A stretch of 64,000 nucleotides of DNA from Hymenobacter sp. BRD67. Its GTDB lineage: Bacteria; Bacteroidota; Bacteroidia; Cytophagales; Hymenobacteraceae. The stretch lies in assembly GCF_013256425.1 (NCBI RefSeq), contig NZ_CP053904.1, positions 3,472,001-3,536,000 of the forward strand, given 5' to 3'. Below, in pieces: positions 47,874-55,849 of the stretch. The first letter of the stretch is position 1. Every line of letters begins with the position of its first letter. The notes beneath the pieces are model-generated. The model saw only the letters and a list, made by a program, of their open reading frames with translations. It did no database searches and had not been told where the DNA came from. The position numbers and the translations under genes are program-made.

Positions 47874-48539
47874 ATGGAGTTTTCAAATTCACCCGCTACG
47901 GCGGTTTCCACCGGGCGGCTGCGGCTGGCGCAGGGGCTGGTTTTATTATTTCACCTCACGGGCTTCGTGGGGTTGGCTTTTAGTCAGGACAAGGCCTTTT
48001 ACCTCAAATACACTCCGCTTACGCTGCTGCTCACGGCGGGGCTGCTGGCAGCATTTCAGCCCATGCGGGGCCTGGTTTTCTGGCTATTTGTGGCCCAGAC
48101 ATTTTTGCTGGGAATGGTAGCCGAGGTGGTAGGCACCAATACCGGCCTGCTGTTTGGGCACTATATCTACGGCGCCACGCTGGGGCCGCAGTACATGAGC
48201 GCGCCGTGGCTTATTGGCCTCAACTGGGTGCTGGTTACGTACCTGGCAGGCACTTTGGCAGCTTACCTGCCGGCTTCGGGGGTGGTGCGGGTGCTGGTAG
48301 GCGCCGTGCTGATGGTAGGCTTTGACCTGTGCATGGAGCCCGTGGCCGGGCGCTACGATTTCTGGCACTGGACCGGCGATTTAGTGCCGCTGCGTAATTT
48401 TCGCGACTGGTTTTTGCTGGCGCTGGTACTGCAGGTTTTATTTGTGCGCACGCCCTTTCTCAAGCGTAACCCGCTCGCACCGATGGTGTATCTAGTACAG
48501 CTATTGTTTTTCTTTGGCCTGGGTTTATTGGCTCCATGA
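47874..48539 (+). CDS. cruF: CruF-family carotenoid 1',2'-hydratase
   Basis: Polytopic membrane protein of 221 residues with about seven helices, belonging to the carotenoid biosynthesis protein (CruF/DUF422) family. It hydrates the end of a psi-type carotenoid to give a 1'-hydroxy group. Recognisable parts: FGHYIYGATLGPQYMSAPWL, GFDLCMEPVAGRYDFWHW and PLRNFRDWFLL, which hold conserved Tyr, Glu, Trp and Asp residues. Located right after the desaturase gene, so the pair probably modifies one end of gamma-carotene. The ATG at 47874 is chosen over a weak TTG upstream. Confidence 0.88.
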   Translation: MEFSNSPATAVSTGRLRLAQGLVLLFHLTGFVGLAFSQDKAFYLKYTPLTLLLTAGLLAAFQPMRGLVFWLFVAQTFLLGMVAEVVGTNTGLLFGHYIYGATLGPQYMSAPWLIGLNWVLVTYLAGTLAAYLPASGVVRVLVGAVLMVGFDLCMEPVAGRYDFWHWTGDLVPLRNFRDWFLLALVLQVLFVRTPFLKRNPLAPMVYLVQLLFFFGLGLLAP

Positions 48540-48600
48540 GTTAGCCCGAAATGGCCTGCCCTGACCCTACCTTTATTTCTTTCCGACGATTTATCCTTCT

Positions 48601-49212
48601 ATGAAATCGACTTCTGCCCTTACCCCTTCACCTCCTTCGGCCACAATGCAGTTGTTTCGGCAAGCTGGCTTTCTGGCCCCTACCAACAGCCAACTAGCAC
48701 AGGCCGAGGGCCTTACAATTACCGAGTTCAGCTCCCGCTACCCCAGCCGCGCCGATTTTGTACTGCATGCCACCCTGGCCGATATTGAGCGCCAAAAGGC
48801 CGACCACCTTCGCCTGTATGAGCACTATTCGGCAGCTGTAGAGCGCCTGTATGGGCTGCTGAACTACGCACTTATTGACCTGACCGACCTCAACCCTTTG
48901 TATTTGAATGAATTGCCTAGCTTTCCAAAAGTATGGCAAACTTTTCAGGACCATCTGGCTTCCTATTCCTCGCCCCAGCTGCAACAGCTGCTCAACGAAG
49001 GTATCCGACAGAAGCTTTTTCGGAGCGATATAAATATTCAGCTGGTTACGATTATACTTTTACAACAGCTTACCATGGTACTTACGCCCGGCGTATTTCC
49101 GGCCGCAATACCAGTGGCGGAAATATTTCGCAGCATTTTTTTGTATTACATCCGCGGCCTTTGCACCGAAGAAGGTGCCCGCCTGGCAGCCGAGCATTTT
49201 GCCCGAATCTAG
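48601..49212 (+). CDS. TetR/AcrR-like regulator with a degenerate DNA-binding domain
   Basis: A 203-residue, mostly helical protein. The N-terminal section MQLFRQAGFLAPTNSQLAQA followed by GLTITEFSSRYPSRADFVLH follows the TetR pattern (helix, turn, FxSKxxL), but the usual T-x-x-x-I-A and YxxF residues are changed. The C-terminal region (LLNEGIRQKLFRSDINIQLV) resembles TetR ligand-binding domains. It may bind DNA weakly or respond to an unknown ligand. It follows cruF by 61 bp, so could be co-transcribed with the carotenoid genes, and ends before a terminator. Confidence 0.7.
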   Translation: MKSTSALTPSPPSATMQLFRQAGFLAPTNSQLAQAEGLTITEFSSRYPSRADFVLHATLADIERQKADHLRLYEHYSAAVERLYGLLNYALIDLTDLNPLYLNELPSFPKVWQTFQDHLASYSSPQLQQLLNEGIRQKLFRSDINIQLVTIILLQQLTMVLTPGVFPAAIPVAEIFRSIFLYYIRGLCTEEGARLAAEHFARI

Positions 49213-49256
49213 CTAAAGCTTAGTCACTTATTGGCGGGGCTTACCCGCACTGCAGT

Positions 49257-49294
49257 ATCCCGCTGCCTGGCTTGCAAAGGCCTTGCAGCGGGAT
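49257..49294 (+). terminator. Intrinsic terminator after the TetR-like gene
   Basis: ATCCCGCTGC (49257-49266) pairs with GCAGCGGGAT (49285-49294), followed by TTTGGTT. It lies just ahead of the SGNH hydrolase gene. Confidence 0.8.
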
Positions 49295-49311
49295 TTTGGT
49301 TACTCAAATAT

Positions 49312-49896
49312 ATGAAAAATATAATTTTCTTCGGCGATAGCCTCACGGCCGGCCATGGGCTGCCGGCTGCGGCCAGCTTCCCTGCGCTTATTCAGGCCAG
49401 GCTGGACGCTGCGGGCCTGCCCTACCGGGCTTATAACTACGGCATTAGTGGTGAAACCAGCGCTGGCGGCCGTCAGCGCCTAGCCAGCATGCTCGCTCGC
49501 CACTCAGTAGATGTCTTTGTATTGGCGCTGGGGGCCAACGACGGGCTGCGCGGCATTGCGGTACGCGAAACCACGGCCAACCTGCGCTTTATACTGCAAG
49601 AGGTGCGGCGGCAGTTTCCCGCTGCCCAGCGCGTGCTGGCCGGCCTGCAAGTGCCGTTCGACCTTGGGCCACTGGGCCTACCGGGGCTCGGCCGCTATGC
49701 GCAGGAGTTTGGCAGCCTGTTTGGCAGCTTGGCCGGCACCGAAGGGGTAGCCTTTATCCCATCGCTGCTGGCGGGTGTGCTGGGCCGCCCCGAGCTTAAC
49801 CTGCCCGACCGTGTACATCCCAACGCCGCGGGCCAGCAGGTGCTTGCGGCCAATGTCTGGGCCGTGCTGGAGCCGCTGCTACGGGTGCAGGCGTAG
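49312..49896 (+). CDS. SGNH/GDSL-type esterase (TesA/arylesterase-like)
   Basis: Hydrolase of 194 residues acting on ester or thioester bonds. Block I FFGDSLTAGHGLP has the nucleophile Ser, block III is LALGANDGLRG (GxND), and block V is LNLPDRVHPNAAG (DxxH). All catalytic residues are present. The start at 49312 gives MKNIIFFGDSLT without a signal peptide, although many relatives are periplasmic; a longer in-frame start at 49231 adds a hydrophobic stretch but overlaps the terminator and is less likely. Single gene. Confidence 0.93.
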   Translation: MKNIIFFGDSLTAGHGLPAAASFPALIQARLDAAGLPYRAYNYGISGETSAGGRQRLASMLARHSVDVFVLALGANDGLRGIAVRETTANLRFILQEVRRQFPAAQRVLAGLQVPFDLGPLGLPGLGRYAQEFGSLFGSLAGTEGVAFIPSLLAGVLGRPELNLPDRVHPNAAGQQVLAANVWAVLEPLLRVQA

Positions 49897-50081
49897 GAGC
49901 CTGCCATCGGTGGCTGCTGCCACCAAGCTGCGGGCCGATACTACCGCCGGGTTATCGGCAAAGACCGGACTTCTCCTATGGGTAAGAGTAAATACATAAA
50001 ATCAGGCTCTTTCCGGTTGACTAATGCACCAACTTTTGCGGCACACCGGCAACTCAGGCCTAAAGCTACTCTTTGAGGTTT

Positions 50082-50864
50082 ATGATAAAATCAGCATTTA
50101 TAACTGTGGGGCTGTTGGTTAGCAGCCGCTTAAGCTACGCCCAGGGCCACCCACAATTAATTTCTGACTTTCGCCAGACCTCCGCCGTAATTGACTCTGC
50201 ATTCGGACGTTGTAGTGGAGATACGGGCCCCGGAAACTGCACCACTATTGCGCTCATTAAAGCCGCTTTGGCGGAGTTTGGGTCAATCAATGCCGTTTTT
50301 ACCTCGTTTCGACGAGCTGAGGATAGTACACGCTGCACTTTTCATGACGGCACCCGCGTGGCCGTGGGAGCCGGCGAGTTAGATACGGTACGGAAAATGG
50401 CCGGCATCAAGGCGCTGAAAGGGCAGACATCTACCTTTCAACAAGATGCCCTCACAATGTACACCCTTATCTGCAAGCGAATGTGGGTGTTGCACAAGGA
50501 CTTTACGGACCGGAACAACGCGAAAGGCGGGTGCGTGAAAAGCTTTACGAACGCGGTTTCCTTACTTGATTCTGGCTACCCTACACGTGATGCCTATCGT
50601 CTGCTGGCCTTACATGCAGTTTGGATTACTGACTATAGCCTGTTGGCTACCACACCAGCAGCCGTCATCTACTGCGGGCCGCACGCTGCTTTTTGCACAA
50701 TGGGCCAGCAAGACCGGTTTGGTACTACCTTCAACATCCATCAGGTTGAGACCATGAAAGCGGGGAAGCCTACCGCCCGCTGGATGATGGGCCGGGCGAA
50801 GAAGAACGGCCTCATCCCTGAAAGCCCCATTATAGGAGCCTACCAGCTTGCGCTGCCCGACTAA
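50082..50864 (+). CDS. Hypothetical secreted protein with seven cysteines
   Basis: A 260-residue exported protein with signal peptide (FITVGLLVSSRLSYAQG). The mature part carries seven Cys (in FGRCSGDTG, GPGNC, TRCTF, LICKRM, GGCVKS, IYCGP and AFCTM) that could form disulfides. No domain recognised. Its GC content is slightly below its neighbours. Monocistronic; a terminator belonging to the tRNA-Leu gene lies 60 bp downstream on the other strand. Confidence 0.65.
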   Translation: MIKSAFITVGLLVSSRLSYAQGHPQLISDFRQTSAVIDSAFGRCSGDTGPGNCTTIALIKAALAEFGSINAVFTSFRRAEDSTRCTFHDGTRVAVGAGELDTVRKMAGIKALKGQTSTFQQDALTMYTLICKRMWVLHKDFTDRNNAKGGCVKSFTNAVSLLDSGYPTRDAYRLLALHAVWITDYSLLATTPAAVIYCGPHAAFCTMGQQDRFGTTFNIHQVETMKAGKPTARWMMGRAKKNGLIPESPIIGAYQLALPD

Positions 50865-50923
50865 CCAGCTGATTCAGTGACGACCACAGCTGGCAACATA
50901 GGCCCCGCCTGCCTTTAAATGAT

Positions 50924-50956
50924 AAAACCCCGCTTGCAGGCCGCAAACGGGGTTTT
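50924..50956 (-). terminator. Intrinsic terminator after tRNA-Leu
   Basis: AAAACCCCG (50924-50932) pairs with CGGGGTTTT (50948-50956). Minus-strand reading ends in TTTTATC. It may also serve the plus-strand gene ending at 50864. Confidence 0.85.
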
Positions 50957-50959
50957 TCG

Positions 50960-51042
50960 TACCAGAGACGGGACTCGAACCCGTAAGCCCGTGAAGGCAA
51001 GGGATTTTAAGTCCCTCGTGTATACCATTCCACCACTCTGGC
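50960..51042 (-). tRNA. tRNA-Leu (UAA)
   Basis: Cloverleaf on the minus strand: acceptor GCCAGAG pairs with CTCTGGT, anticodon stem AGGGA/TCCCT with loop CTTAAAA (anticodon TAA at 51007-51009), a long variable arm typical of Leu tRNAs, and T-arm ACGGGTTCGAGTCCCGT. No encoded CCA. Confidence 0.95.
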
Positions 51043-51093
51043 GCGGGGCACTTTGCCATCAAAATTAACGATAAAATCGTTGCTCTTTGATAT

Positions 51094-51135
51094 AAACAAA
51101 AAAGACGCTGCAAGTACGCAACGTCTTTTTTGTTT
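51094..51135 (-). terminator. Terminator between the two tRNA genes
   Basis: AAACAAAAAAGACG (about 51094-51107) and CGTCTTTTTTGTTT (51122-51135) are perfect inverted copies. On the minus strand it follows tRNA-Gly directly and should end part of that transcript, separating it from tRNA-Leu. Confidence 0.85.
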
Positions 51136-51137
51136 GG

Positions 51138-51210
51138 AGCGGGAGACGAGGTTCGAACTCGCGACCTCGACCTTGGCAAGGTCGCGCTCTACCAACTGAG
51201 CTACTCTCGC
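51138..51210 (-). tRNA. tRNA-Gly (GCC)
   Basis: Minus-strand cloverleaf: GCGAGAG acceptor with CTCCCGC, D-arm AGCTCAGTTGGTAGAGC, anticodon stem CGACC/GGTCG with loop TTGCCAA (anticodon GCC at 51175-51177), T-arm CGAGTTCGAACCTCG. The fourth acceptor pair is A-C rather than G-C, a small oddity that may be a sequence error or a real weak pair. Confidence 0.95.
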
Positions 51211-51245
51211 TTGAGACTTGTTCGCCGCGGTGGCGAATGGTGGTA

Positions 51246-51275
51246 CAAAGGTAGGCAAAAGGTCGATACTGTCAA
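51246..51275 (-). promoter_or_regulatory. Promoter of the tRNA genes
   Basis: On the minus strand TTG (51275-51273), a 19-bp spacer and TACCTTTG (51253-51246): a full match to the Bacteroidota -33/-7 layout, about 35 bases before tRNA-Gly. Confidence 0.7.
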
Positions 51276-51466
51276 GAGCAAGGCTATTTATTTTTAATAC
51301 CCCGGGGCTTTCCGCTTCATTTTCAAGGGGAAAATTTTTTATTTTATGGCCATTGCCGGCAAGTTGCGCCTTTTTTTCATTTTCTCAGAATCCAGTTGGA
51401 GAAGAGAGACCGTAAGTGGGTCAGGTTTAAACCTCAACAATTCACTTCCTTCTTTTCCCATTCCAG

Positions 51467-52030
51467 ATGAAATTTTCTTTTGCATCGCTGGCCCTGGTGG
51501 CTCTCCTTGGCACCGCCAGCATTCACTCAGCTTCGGCCCAAAAAGCTAATACGGTCATGGTTGGCGGCGCCCCAATGTACCCAACGAAAAACATTATTGA
51601 AAATGCCGTCAATTCGAAGGACCACACGACGCTGGTAGCGGCCGTGAAGGCCGCTGGCCTGGTCGAAACGCTGTCGGGTCCCGGCCCATTTACTGTGTTT
51701 GCCCCTACTAATGAGGCCTTCAACGCCCTACCGGCTGGCACGGTCGATAACTTGGTAAAGCCCGAAAACAAGGCTACCCTCACCAAAATTCTGACCTATC
51801 ACGTAGTAGCTGGCCGCATGACGTCGGCCGACCTGATGAAAGCCATCAAGGCTGGCGGCGGAAAGGCTACCCTCACCACCGTGAGCGGCGGCACCCTGAC
51901 GGCGATGATGAAAGGCCCGAAAACCATTGAACTGAAAGACGAGAAAGGTGGTATCGCCACCGTAACCATTGCCGACGTTATGCAAAGCAATGGTGTTATC
52001 CATGTAATAAATAAAGTATTGATGCCCTAA
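51467..52030 (+). CDS. Secreted fasciclin-domain protein
   Basis: A 187-residue exported protein with signal peptide (ALVALLGTASIHSASAQ) and one fasciclin (FAS1) domain. Conserved pieces: LVAAVKAAGLVETLSGPGPF, TVFAPTNEAFNALPAGTVD, ILTYHVVAGRMTSADL, and the end motif DVMQSNGVIHVINKVLMP. FAS1 domains mediate adhesion or surface association. A Met-rich short region (MVGGAPMYPTKNI) precedes the domain. Single gene with its own strong terminator. Frame intact. Confidence 0.95.
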   Translation: MKFSFASLALVALLGTASIHSASAQKANTVMVGGAPMYPTKNIIENAVNSKDHTTLVAAVKAAGLVETLSGPGPFTVFAPTNEAFNALPAGTVDNLVKPENKATLTKILTYHVVAGRMTSADLMKAIKAGGGKATLTTVSGGTLTAMMKGPKTIELKDEKGGIATVTIADVMQSNGVIHVINKVLMP

Positions 52031-52049
52031 CCGGCGTTATTACTGACCC

Positions 52050-52096
52050 ACAAAAAATCACTGGCTACCCAAAATGGGTAGCCAGTGATTTTTTGT
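52050..52096. terminator. Strong terminator after the fasciclin gene
   Basis: A perfect 21-bp stem: 52050-52070 pairs with 52076-52096 around loop AAAAT, with A-run and T-run on either side (core CACTGGCTACCC / GGGTAGCCAGTG). Confidence 0.92.
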
Positions 52097-52183
52097 TTCG
52101 TGCGGCAGCGTTTTGACGACTGGCCTAAGGGTGCTATCTTGGTTCGCCAATTCTGTTTTTCATCCTTTTCCCACCCCCATTCT

Positions 52184-52780
52184 ATGTTTATTTCTACTCG
52201 CTATTGTATTTGTACTTTTTTGTTATTTCTCAGCTGCCTGCTTATTAGCCAACGTGCTGATGCCCAGAAGCTGCGGGAAACAAAATTTGAAAAAGGATTT
52301 ATTGAAAAAGGCCAAAAAACTGGTATTTGGGAATACTATGGGTACACGCCTTCGGGGGAAAAAGTAGTGCTGCAGCGCTACGACTACGACAAGCAAAAGC
52401 TGCTGTATTTCCGGCCGGGCCCCGACATCACGTGCCACGCGGAGGTAAGCCCCGGCAAGTGGAGCTACGTGCATCCCGACCAGCCGCCTTTGTTTGTGGG
52501 CGGCGACGCTACGCTGTCGCAATACACTACCCAGCTGAATTACCCCCAGGCGGCTATTTCCCGCAATATTCAGGGTAAGGTAGTGGTTGGCTTTCTGATA
52601 GATACGCTGGGACATACCAGCAATCATCACCTGGTGCAGCGCATCGGGGGCGGCTGCGATGAGGAAGCCCTGCGCGTAGCTCAGCTGGTGCCCAATCAGT
52701 GGATACCGGCCCGCGTGGGCCACCGGGCCGTGCCGGTGGAGTACGAGCTGCCGCTCAACTTTCGGCTTGCCCAACCCTGA
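52184..52780 (+). CDS. Secreted protein with TonB C-terminal domain
   Basis: A 198-residue protein with signal peptide (FLLFLSCLLISQRADAQ), a region with MORN-like wording (GFIEKGQKTGIWEYYGYTPS) and a C-terminal TonB domain (LNYPQAAISRNIQGKVVVGF ... VPNQWIPARVGHRAVPVEYE). It has no cytoplasmic anchor, so it cannot act as a classical energy transducer; such secreted TonB-C proteins are common in Bacteroidota and of unknown role. The MORN-like part suggests membrane or protein contact. Followed 26 bp later by a lipoprotein gene. Confidence 0.83.
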   Translation: MFISTRYCICTFLLFLSCLLISQRADAQKLRETKFEKGFIEKGQKTGIWEYYGYTPSGEKVVLQRYDYDKQKLLYFRPGPDITCHAEVSPGKWSYVHPDQPPLFVGGDATLSQYTTQLNYPQAAISRNIQGKVVVGFLIDTLGHTSNHHLVQRIGGGCDEEALRVAQLVPNQWIPARVGHRAVPVEYELPLNFRLAQP

Positions 52781-52806
52781 CCCCCTTGTGGCCGTAGCAG
52801 GGCGCT

Positions 52807-53346
52807 ATGAAAGCATCCTATAGTAAGTCACTGTGCGGACTTCTGTTGAGCGCACTGCTCACAGCCTGTGACTCGACACCCCGCGAGCGCCAGGAAATAG
52901 TGCGTCAGGAAATGAGCAAGCTCGATACTGCGGCACATACTACCGGCCGCACCCTGAGCCGCCTGGGCCACCAGACAGCCCGCTTCGACTCGGCCAACCA
53001 TGCCCGGCGGGCCGTGCCATTGGCCCCGCAAAAACAAAGAATCGTGGACCAGGAGCTGCTGGGCAGCTACGCCGGGCAAGTGAGCAGCCTCACGCCAGCC
53101 ACTATTGCCGGGGCTTATGGGCAGCTGCTGCGGGCTACCCGCGTACGCCAGGGCACCTGGCAGGCCCGCGACTGGGATTATGCCCAGGATACTTATCGAC
53201 GCCTGAATGCTCAGCTGGCCCGCATCCGCCTGGACCTGCCCGCCCGTGACGAGCTGCGCATCCGCGCCTGGCAAGCCGAGTTTACGGCCCTGCGGGCCAA
53301 GCGAACGGCCCAGGACCTGCACGCCGCCACGGCTACCAAAAAATGA
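52807..53346 (+). CDS. Hypothetical lipoprotein, helical
   Basis: A 179-residue lipoprotein with a clear lipobox (LLLSALLTAC, Cys at about residue 21). The mature part is charged and helical (RERQEIVRQEMSKLDTAAH; YRRLNAQLARIRLDLPARDE), with no recognised domain. It may be co-transcribed with the TonB-C gene before it and the DUF2007 gene after it. Ends in a Lys-rich tail. Confidence 0.68.
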   Translation: MKASYSKSLCGLLLSALLTACDSTPRERQEIVRQEMSKLDTAAHTTGRTLSRLGHQTARFDSANHARRAVPLAPQKQRIVDQELLGSYAGQVSSLTPATIAGAYGQLLRATRVRQGTWQARDWDYAQDTYRRLNAQLARIRLDLPARDELRIRAWQAEFTALRAKRTAQDLHAATATKK

Positions 53347-53419
53347 TTATGGCCCACCGCTTGTTAGAGACTGGGATGGGCCGGCTTCAGTATCTTCTCC
53401 GGCAACTGACTGTTCCGCT

Positions 53420-53878
53420 ATGACAACTAACTCTACTACTTCCCGGTCGGACAATATTATCGTGCTCGACTCGTACTACGAGCCGCTGGCTGCCCATCTG
53501 GCCCGCACGCGGCTGGAAGCGGCTGGCATTCCGTGCTTTCTTACCAATGAGAACCTGGTATCGCTCAATCGGATGTATAGCCCCGTGGCGGGTGGCGTGC
53601 GGCTGCACGTGTATGCGCGCGATGCCAGCAGGGCAGCCGAAGCGCTGCGCGAGCCGGCCGTGATGCAAGCCGTGCGCGGCGGACTAGCTGAACCTGCCGC
53701 CGCCCCGACAACGCAGCCCGTGACAAACTGCCCGCGCTGCGGCTCCGACGAAGTGAGTTTCGACGCGGCTGCCCGGCCGGGCGCGGCTCACTGGTTTGTG
53801 GCCCTGCTGTCGCGGCTGCGGCGTTATCCGCTGCAAGGCCGGGCCTATCATTGCTTCCACTGCGGCCTCAATTTTTGA
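53420..53878 (+). CDS. DUF2007 domain protein with zinc ribbon
   Basis: A 152-residue cytoplasmic protein. The N-terminal part (LDSYYEPLAAHLARTRLEAA, GIPCFLTNEN) matches DUF2007, a small domain thought to take part in signalling. The C-terminus has a zinc-ribbon pair, CPRCGSDEVSF and YHCFHCGLNF. It therefore probably binds one Zn ion. The ATG at 53420 is chosen; longer upstream starts overlap the lipoprotein gene. Followed by an SDR gene after 41 bp. Confidence 0.8.
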   Translation: MTTNSTTSRSDNIIVLDSYYEPLAAHLARTRLEAAGIPCFLTNENLVSLNRMYSPVAGGVRLHVYARDASRAAEALREPAVMQAVRGGLAEPAAAPTTQPVTNCPRCGSDEVSFDAAARPGAAHWFVALLSRLRRYPLQGRAYHCFHCGLNF

Positions 53879-53919
53879 AAAGCGGCAAACCCGACGCTCC
53901 GGCCGGCAGTTTAAGCCAT

Positions 53920-54630
53920 ATGCACACACACAAAGTCGCTCTTATTACGGGAGCTAATAAAGGACTGGGCCTGGAAATAGCCCGCCAGCTGGGCCAGCAG
54001 GGTATTACGGTGGTACTTGGGGCTCGCCCCGGCAAGGCCGATGGCCCGGCCGCCGAGCTGCGCCAGCAGGGCCTGGACGCGCACGCGCTGCGGCTCGATG
54101 TGACCAATGCTGCCGACATAGCAGCCCTGCCAGTCTATTTCGAGCAAACATTCGGCCGGTTAGATATTCTAATAAACAATGCGGGCGTGCAGCTAGATGA
54201 AGGATTTGATATCAGCCCTGACACGCTGCGGCAGGTATATGAGACCAATACTATTGCCCCGTACGCTATTACGCGGGCGCTGCTGCCGCTGCTGCGCGAG
54301 GCCCCGGCCGGGCGCATTGTGAACCAGAGCAGCATTCTGGGTTCGCTCACGGCTATCAGCCAGGGGCAGGGCGGCAGCTGGGCCACGCCGGGATACACGT
54401 CCTCCAAGGCGGCCCTGAATATGCTGACCGTGGTGCTGGCCCAGCACCTGTCCGACACGAATATCAAAGTGAATGCCGCGCACCCCGGCTGGGTCAAAAC
54501 CGACCTGGGCGGCTCCAATGCGCCGCTCGACGTGAGCGAGGGTGCCAAAACGGCCGTGCGCCTGGCGCTGCTGCCCGCTGATGGGCCCACCGGCGGCTAC
54601 TTCCACGATAGCGAGCACCTGCCCTGGTAA
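53920..54630 (+). CDS. Short-chain dehydrogenase/reductase
   Basis: NAD(P)-dependent oxidoreductase of 236 residues, carbonyl-reductase-like. Cofactor loop ALITGANKGLGLEIARQL (TGxxxGxG), DILINNAGV (NNAG), catalytic Ser in NQSSILGS, and Tyr-x-x-x-Lys in GYTSSKAALN. AHPGWVKTDLGG is typical of the plant-type carbonyl reductase subgroup. Substrate unknown. The start at 53920 (MHTHKVALITG) is the family start. Frame intact. Confidence 0.93.
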   Translation: MHTHKVALITGANKGLGLEIARQLGQQGITVVLGARPGKADGPAAELRQQGLDAHALRLDVTNAADIAALPVYFEQTFGRLDILINNAGVQLDEGFDISPDTLRQVYETNTIAPYAITRALLPLLREAPAGRIVNQSSILGSLTAISQGQGGSWATPGYTSSKAALNMLTVVLAQHLSDTNIKVNAAHPGWVKTDLGGSNAPLDVSEGAKTAVRLALLPADGPTGGYFHDSEHLPW

Positions 54631-54678
54631 GCAAGCTACTGGTAGCAACTATTTATAGCAAAATGCCATCTTTACTGC

Positions 54679-55843
54679 ATGATGCGGTACGGATGGCATT
54701 TCTGCTGGTGGCTGCTGGGCTTGCTGCCCCTGTGTGCGGAGGCACAGGTTCGCAAGGGCGGCGATGGCCTTGTGGGAGTGTACTACGATGGCCGCAACTT
54801 TGAGCGCAAGGTACTGACCCGGCACGACCCGGTCATTAACTTCGACTGGCATCAGCAGCCCCCGTGCCTGGCCTGGCGGCCGAGGATTTTTCGGTGCGCT
54901 GGACGGGCTGGCTCGTGCCGCCAACTACCGGCCGCTACGTGCTACACCTCAGCGTAGACGATGGTATCAGGCTATGGCTCAATGGCCGCGAGCTGCTGAA
55001 TGAGTGGCAGGGGCAGCCCCTTAGCTACTATCAGCTGGCCGTGAACCTCAATGCCGGAGAGCCTTACTCGCTACGGATAGACTACTGCCAGTATTCCTTC
55101 TCCACGCGAATGCGGCTTGCCTGGGAGACGCCCGCCGTACCTACTACCCCCAGCAGCTGGCGCAACCTCTGGGGCATAATCGAAGAGCAGGCCGGGCCCG
55201 CTGTTATTCCGACGCGCTACTTATTTAGTCAGCTGCTGTTGGCCAGCGCGCCGGCCCGGTCGACACCTCCTGCTCAACCAGCAGCCCCTGCGCAGCTCCG
55301 TACGGCTGAGGCGCCCGCCCCGCGACCAGCTTCACCTACTAAAACAGTTCTGCTTGCAGAACCGGCAGCTGCCCCCTGAAGACGCATTCCCGGAGCTACC
55401 TGGCACTGGCAACTGCCCCTCCGCCGGTTACCCGCCCAACTCCTACCGAAGTTCCAGCCGGGCCGGACCAGACAAATGTCCTGGCCGCGCGCCTGGCTGC
55501 CGGGCAAGCCGTAACGCTGCCTGACTTGTATTTTGAGCAAGGCCGGGCCGATTTATTGCCACCCGTGCGGGCCCGCCTCGATACATTGGCGGCGGCGCTG
55601 GCCCAGCGCCCTGCTCTGCACCTGGAAGTGCAGGGCCACACCGACAACCAGGGCGACCCTTTTATCAATCAACGGCTTTCGCGGCAGCGGGCCGAAGCCG
55701 TGTGCCAGTACCTGGCCACGCAGGGAGTGGAGGCTGCCCGGCTGCGGGCCGTGGGCTACGGCGGCACCCGCCCGGTAGCCGACAACAACCAGCCCGACCA
55801 GCGCCCGCGCAACCGCCGGGTGGTGCTGCGGCCACTACCCTAG
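54679..55843 (+). CDS. PA14-OmpA fusion envelope protein, frame broken twice
   Basis: Two one-base losses split this gene: in C run 54859-54863 and in C run 55372-55376. With both restored it reads as one 388-residue protein: signal peptide (WLLGLLPLCAEAQVR), a PA14-like carbohydrate-binding domain (about 25-165; WTGWLVPPTTGRYVLHLSVD, DGIRLWLNGRELL), and a Pro/Ala linker. The C-terminal OmpA peptidoglycan-binding domain follows (LPDLYFEQGRADLLP, LEVQGHTDNQGD, RLRAVGYGGTRPVADN, RPRNRRVVL). It could anchor the cell wall to a glycan. The span is 1 mod 3, as two lost bases require. Convergent with the hydrolase gene, 6 bp apart. Confidence 0.82.
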
Positions 55844-55849
55844 CGCGCC

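Noticed and set aside
50874-51258. Minus-strand reading frames running across the two tRNA genes
   Set aside because: They overlap clear tRNA genes and terminators and have no protein features.
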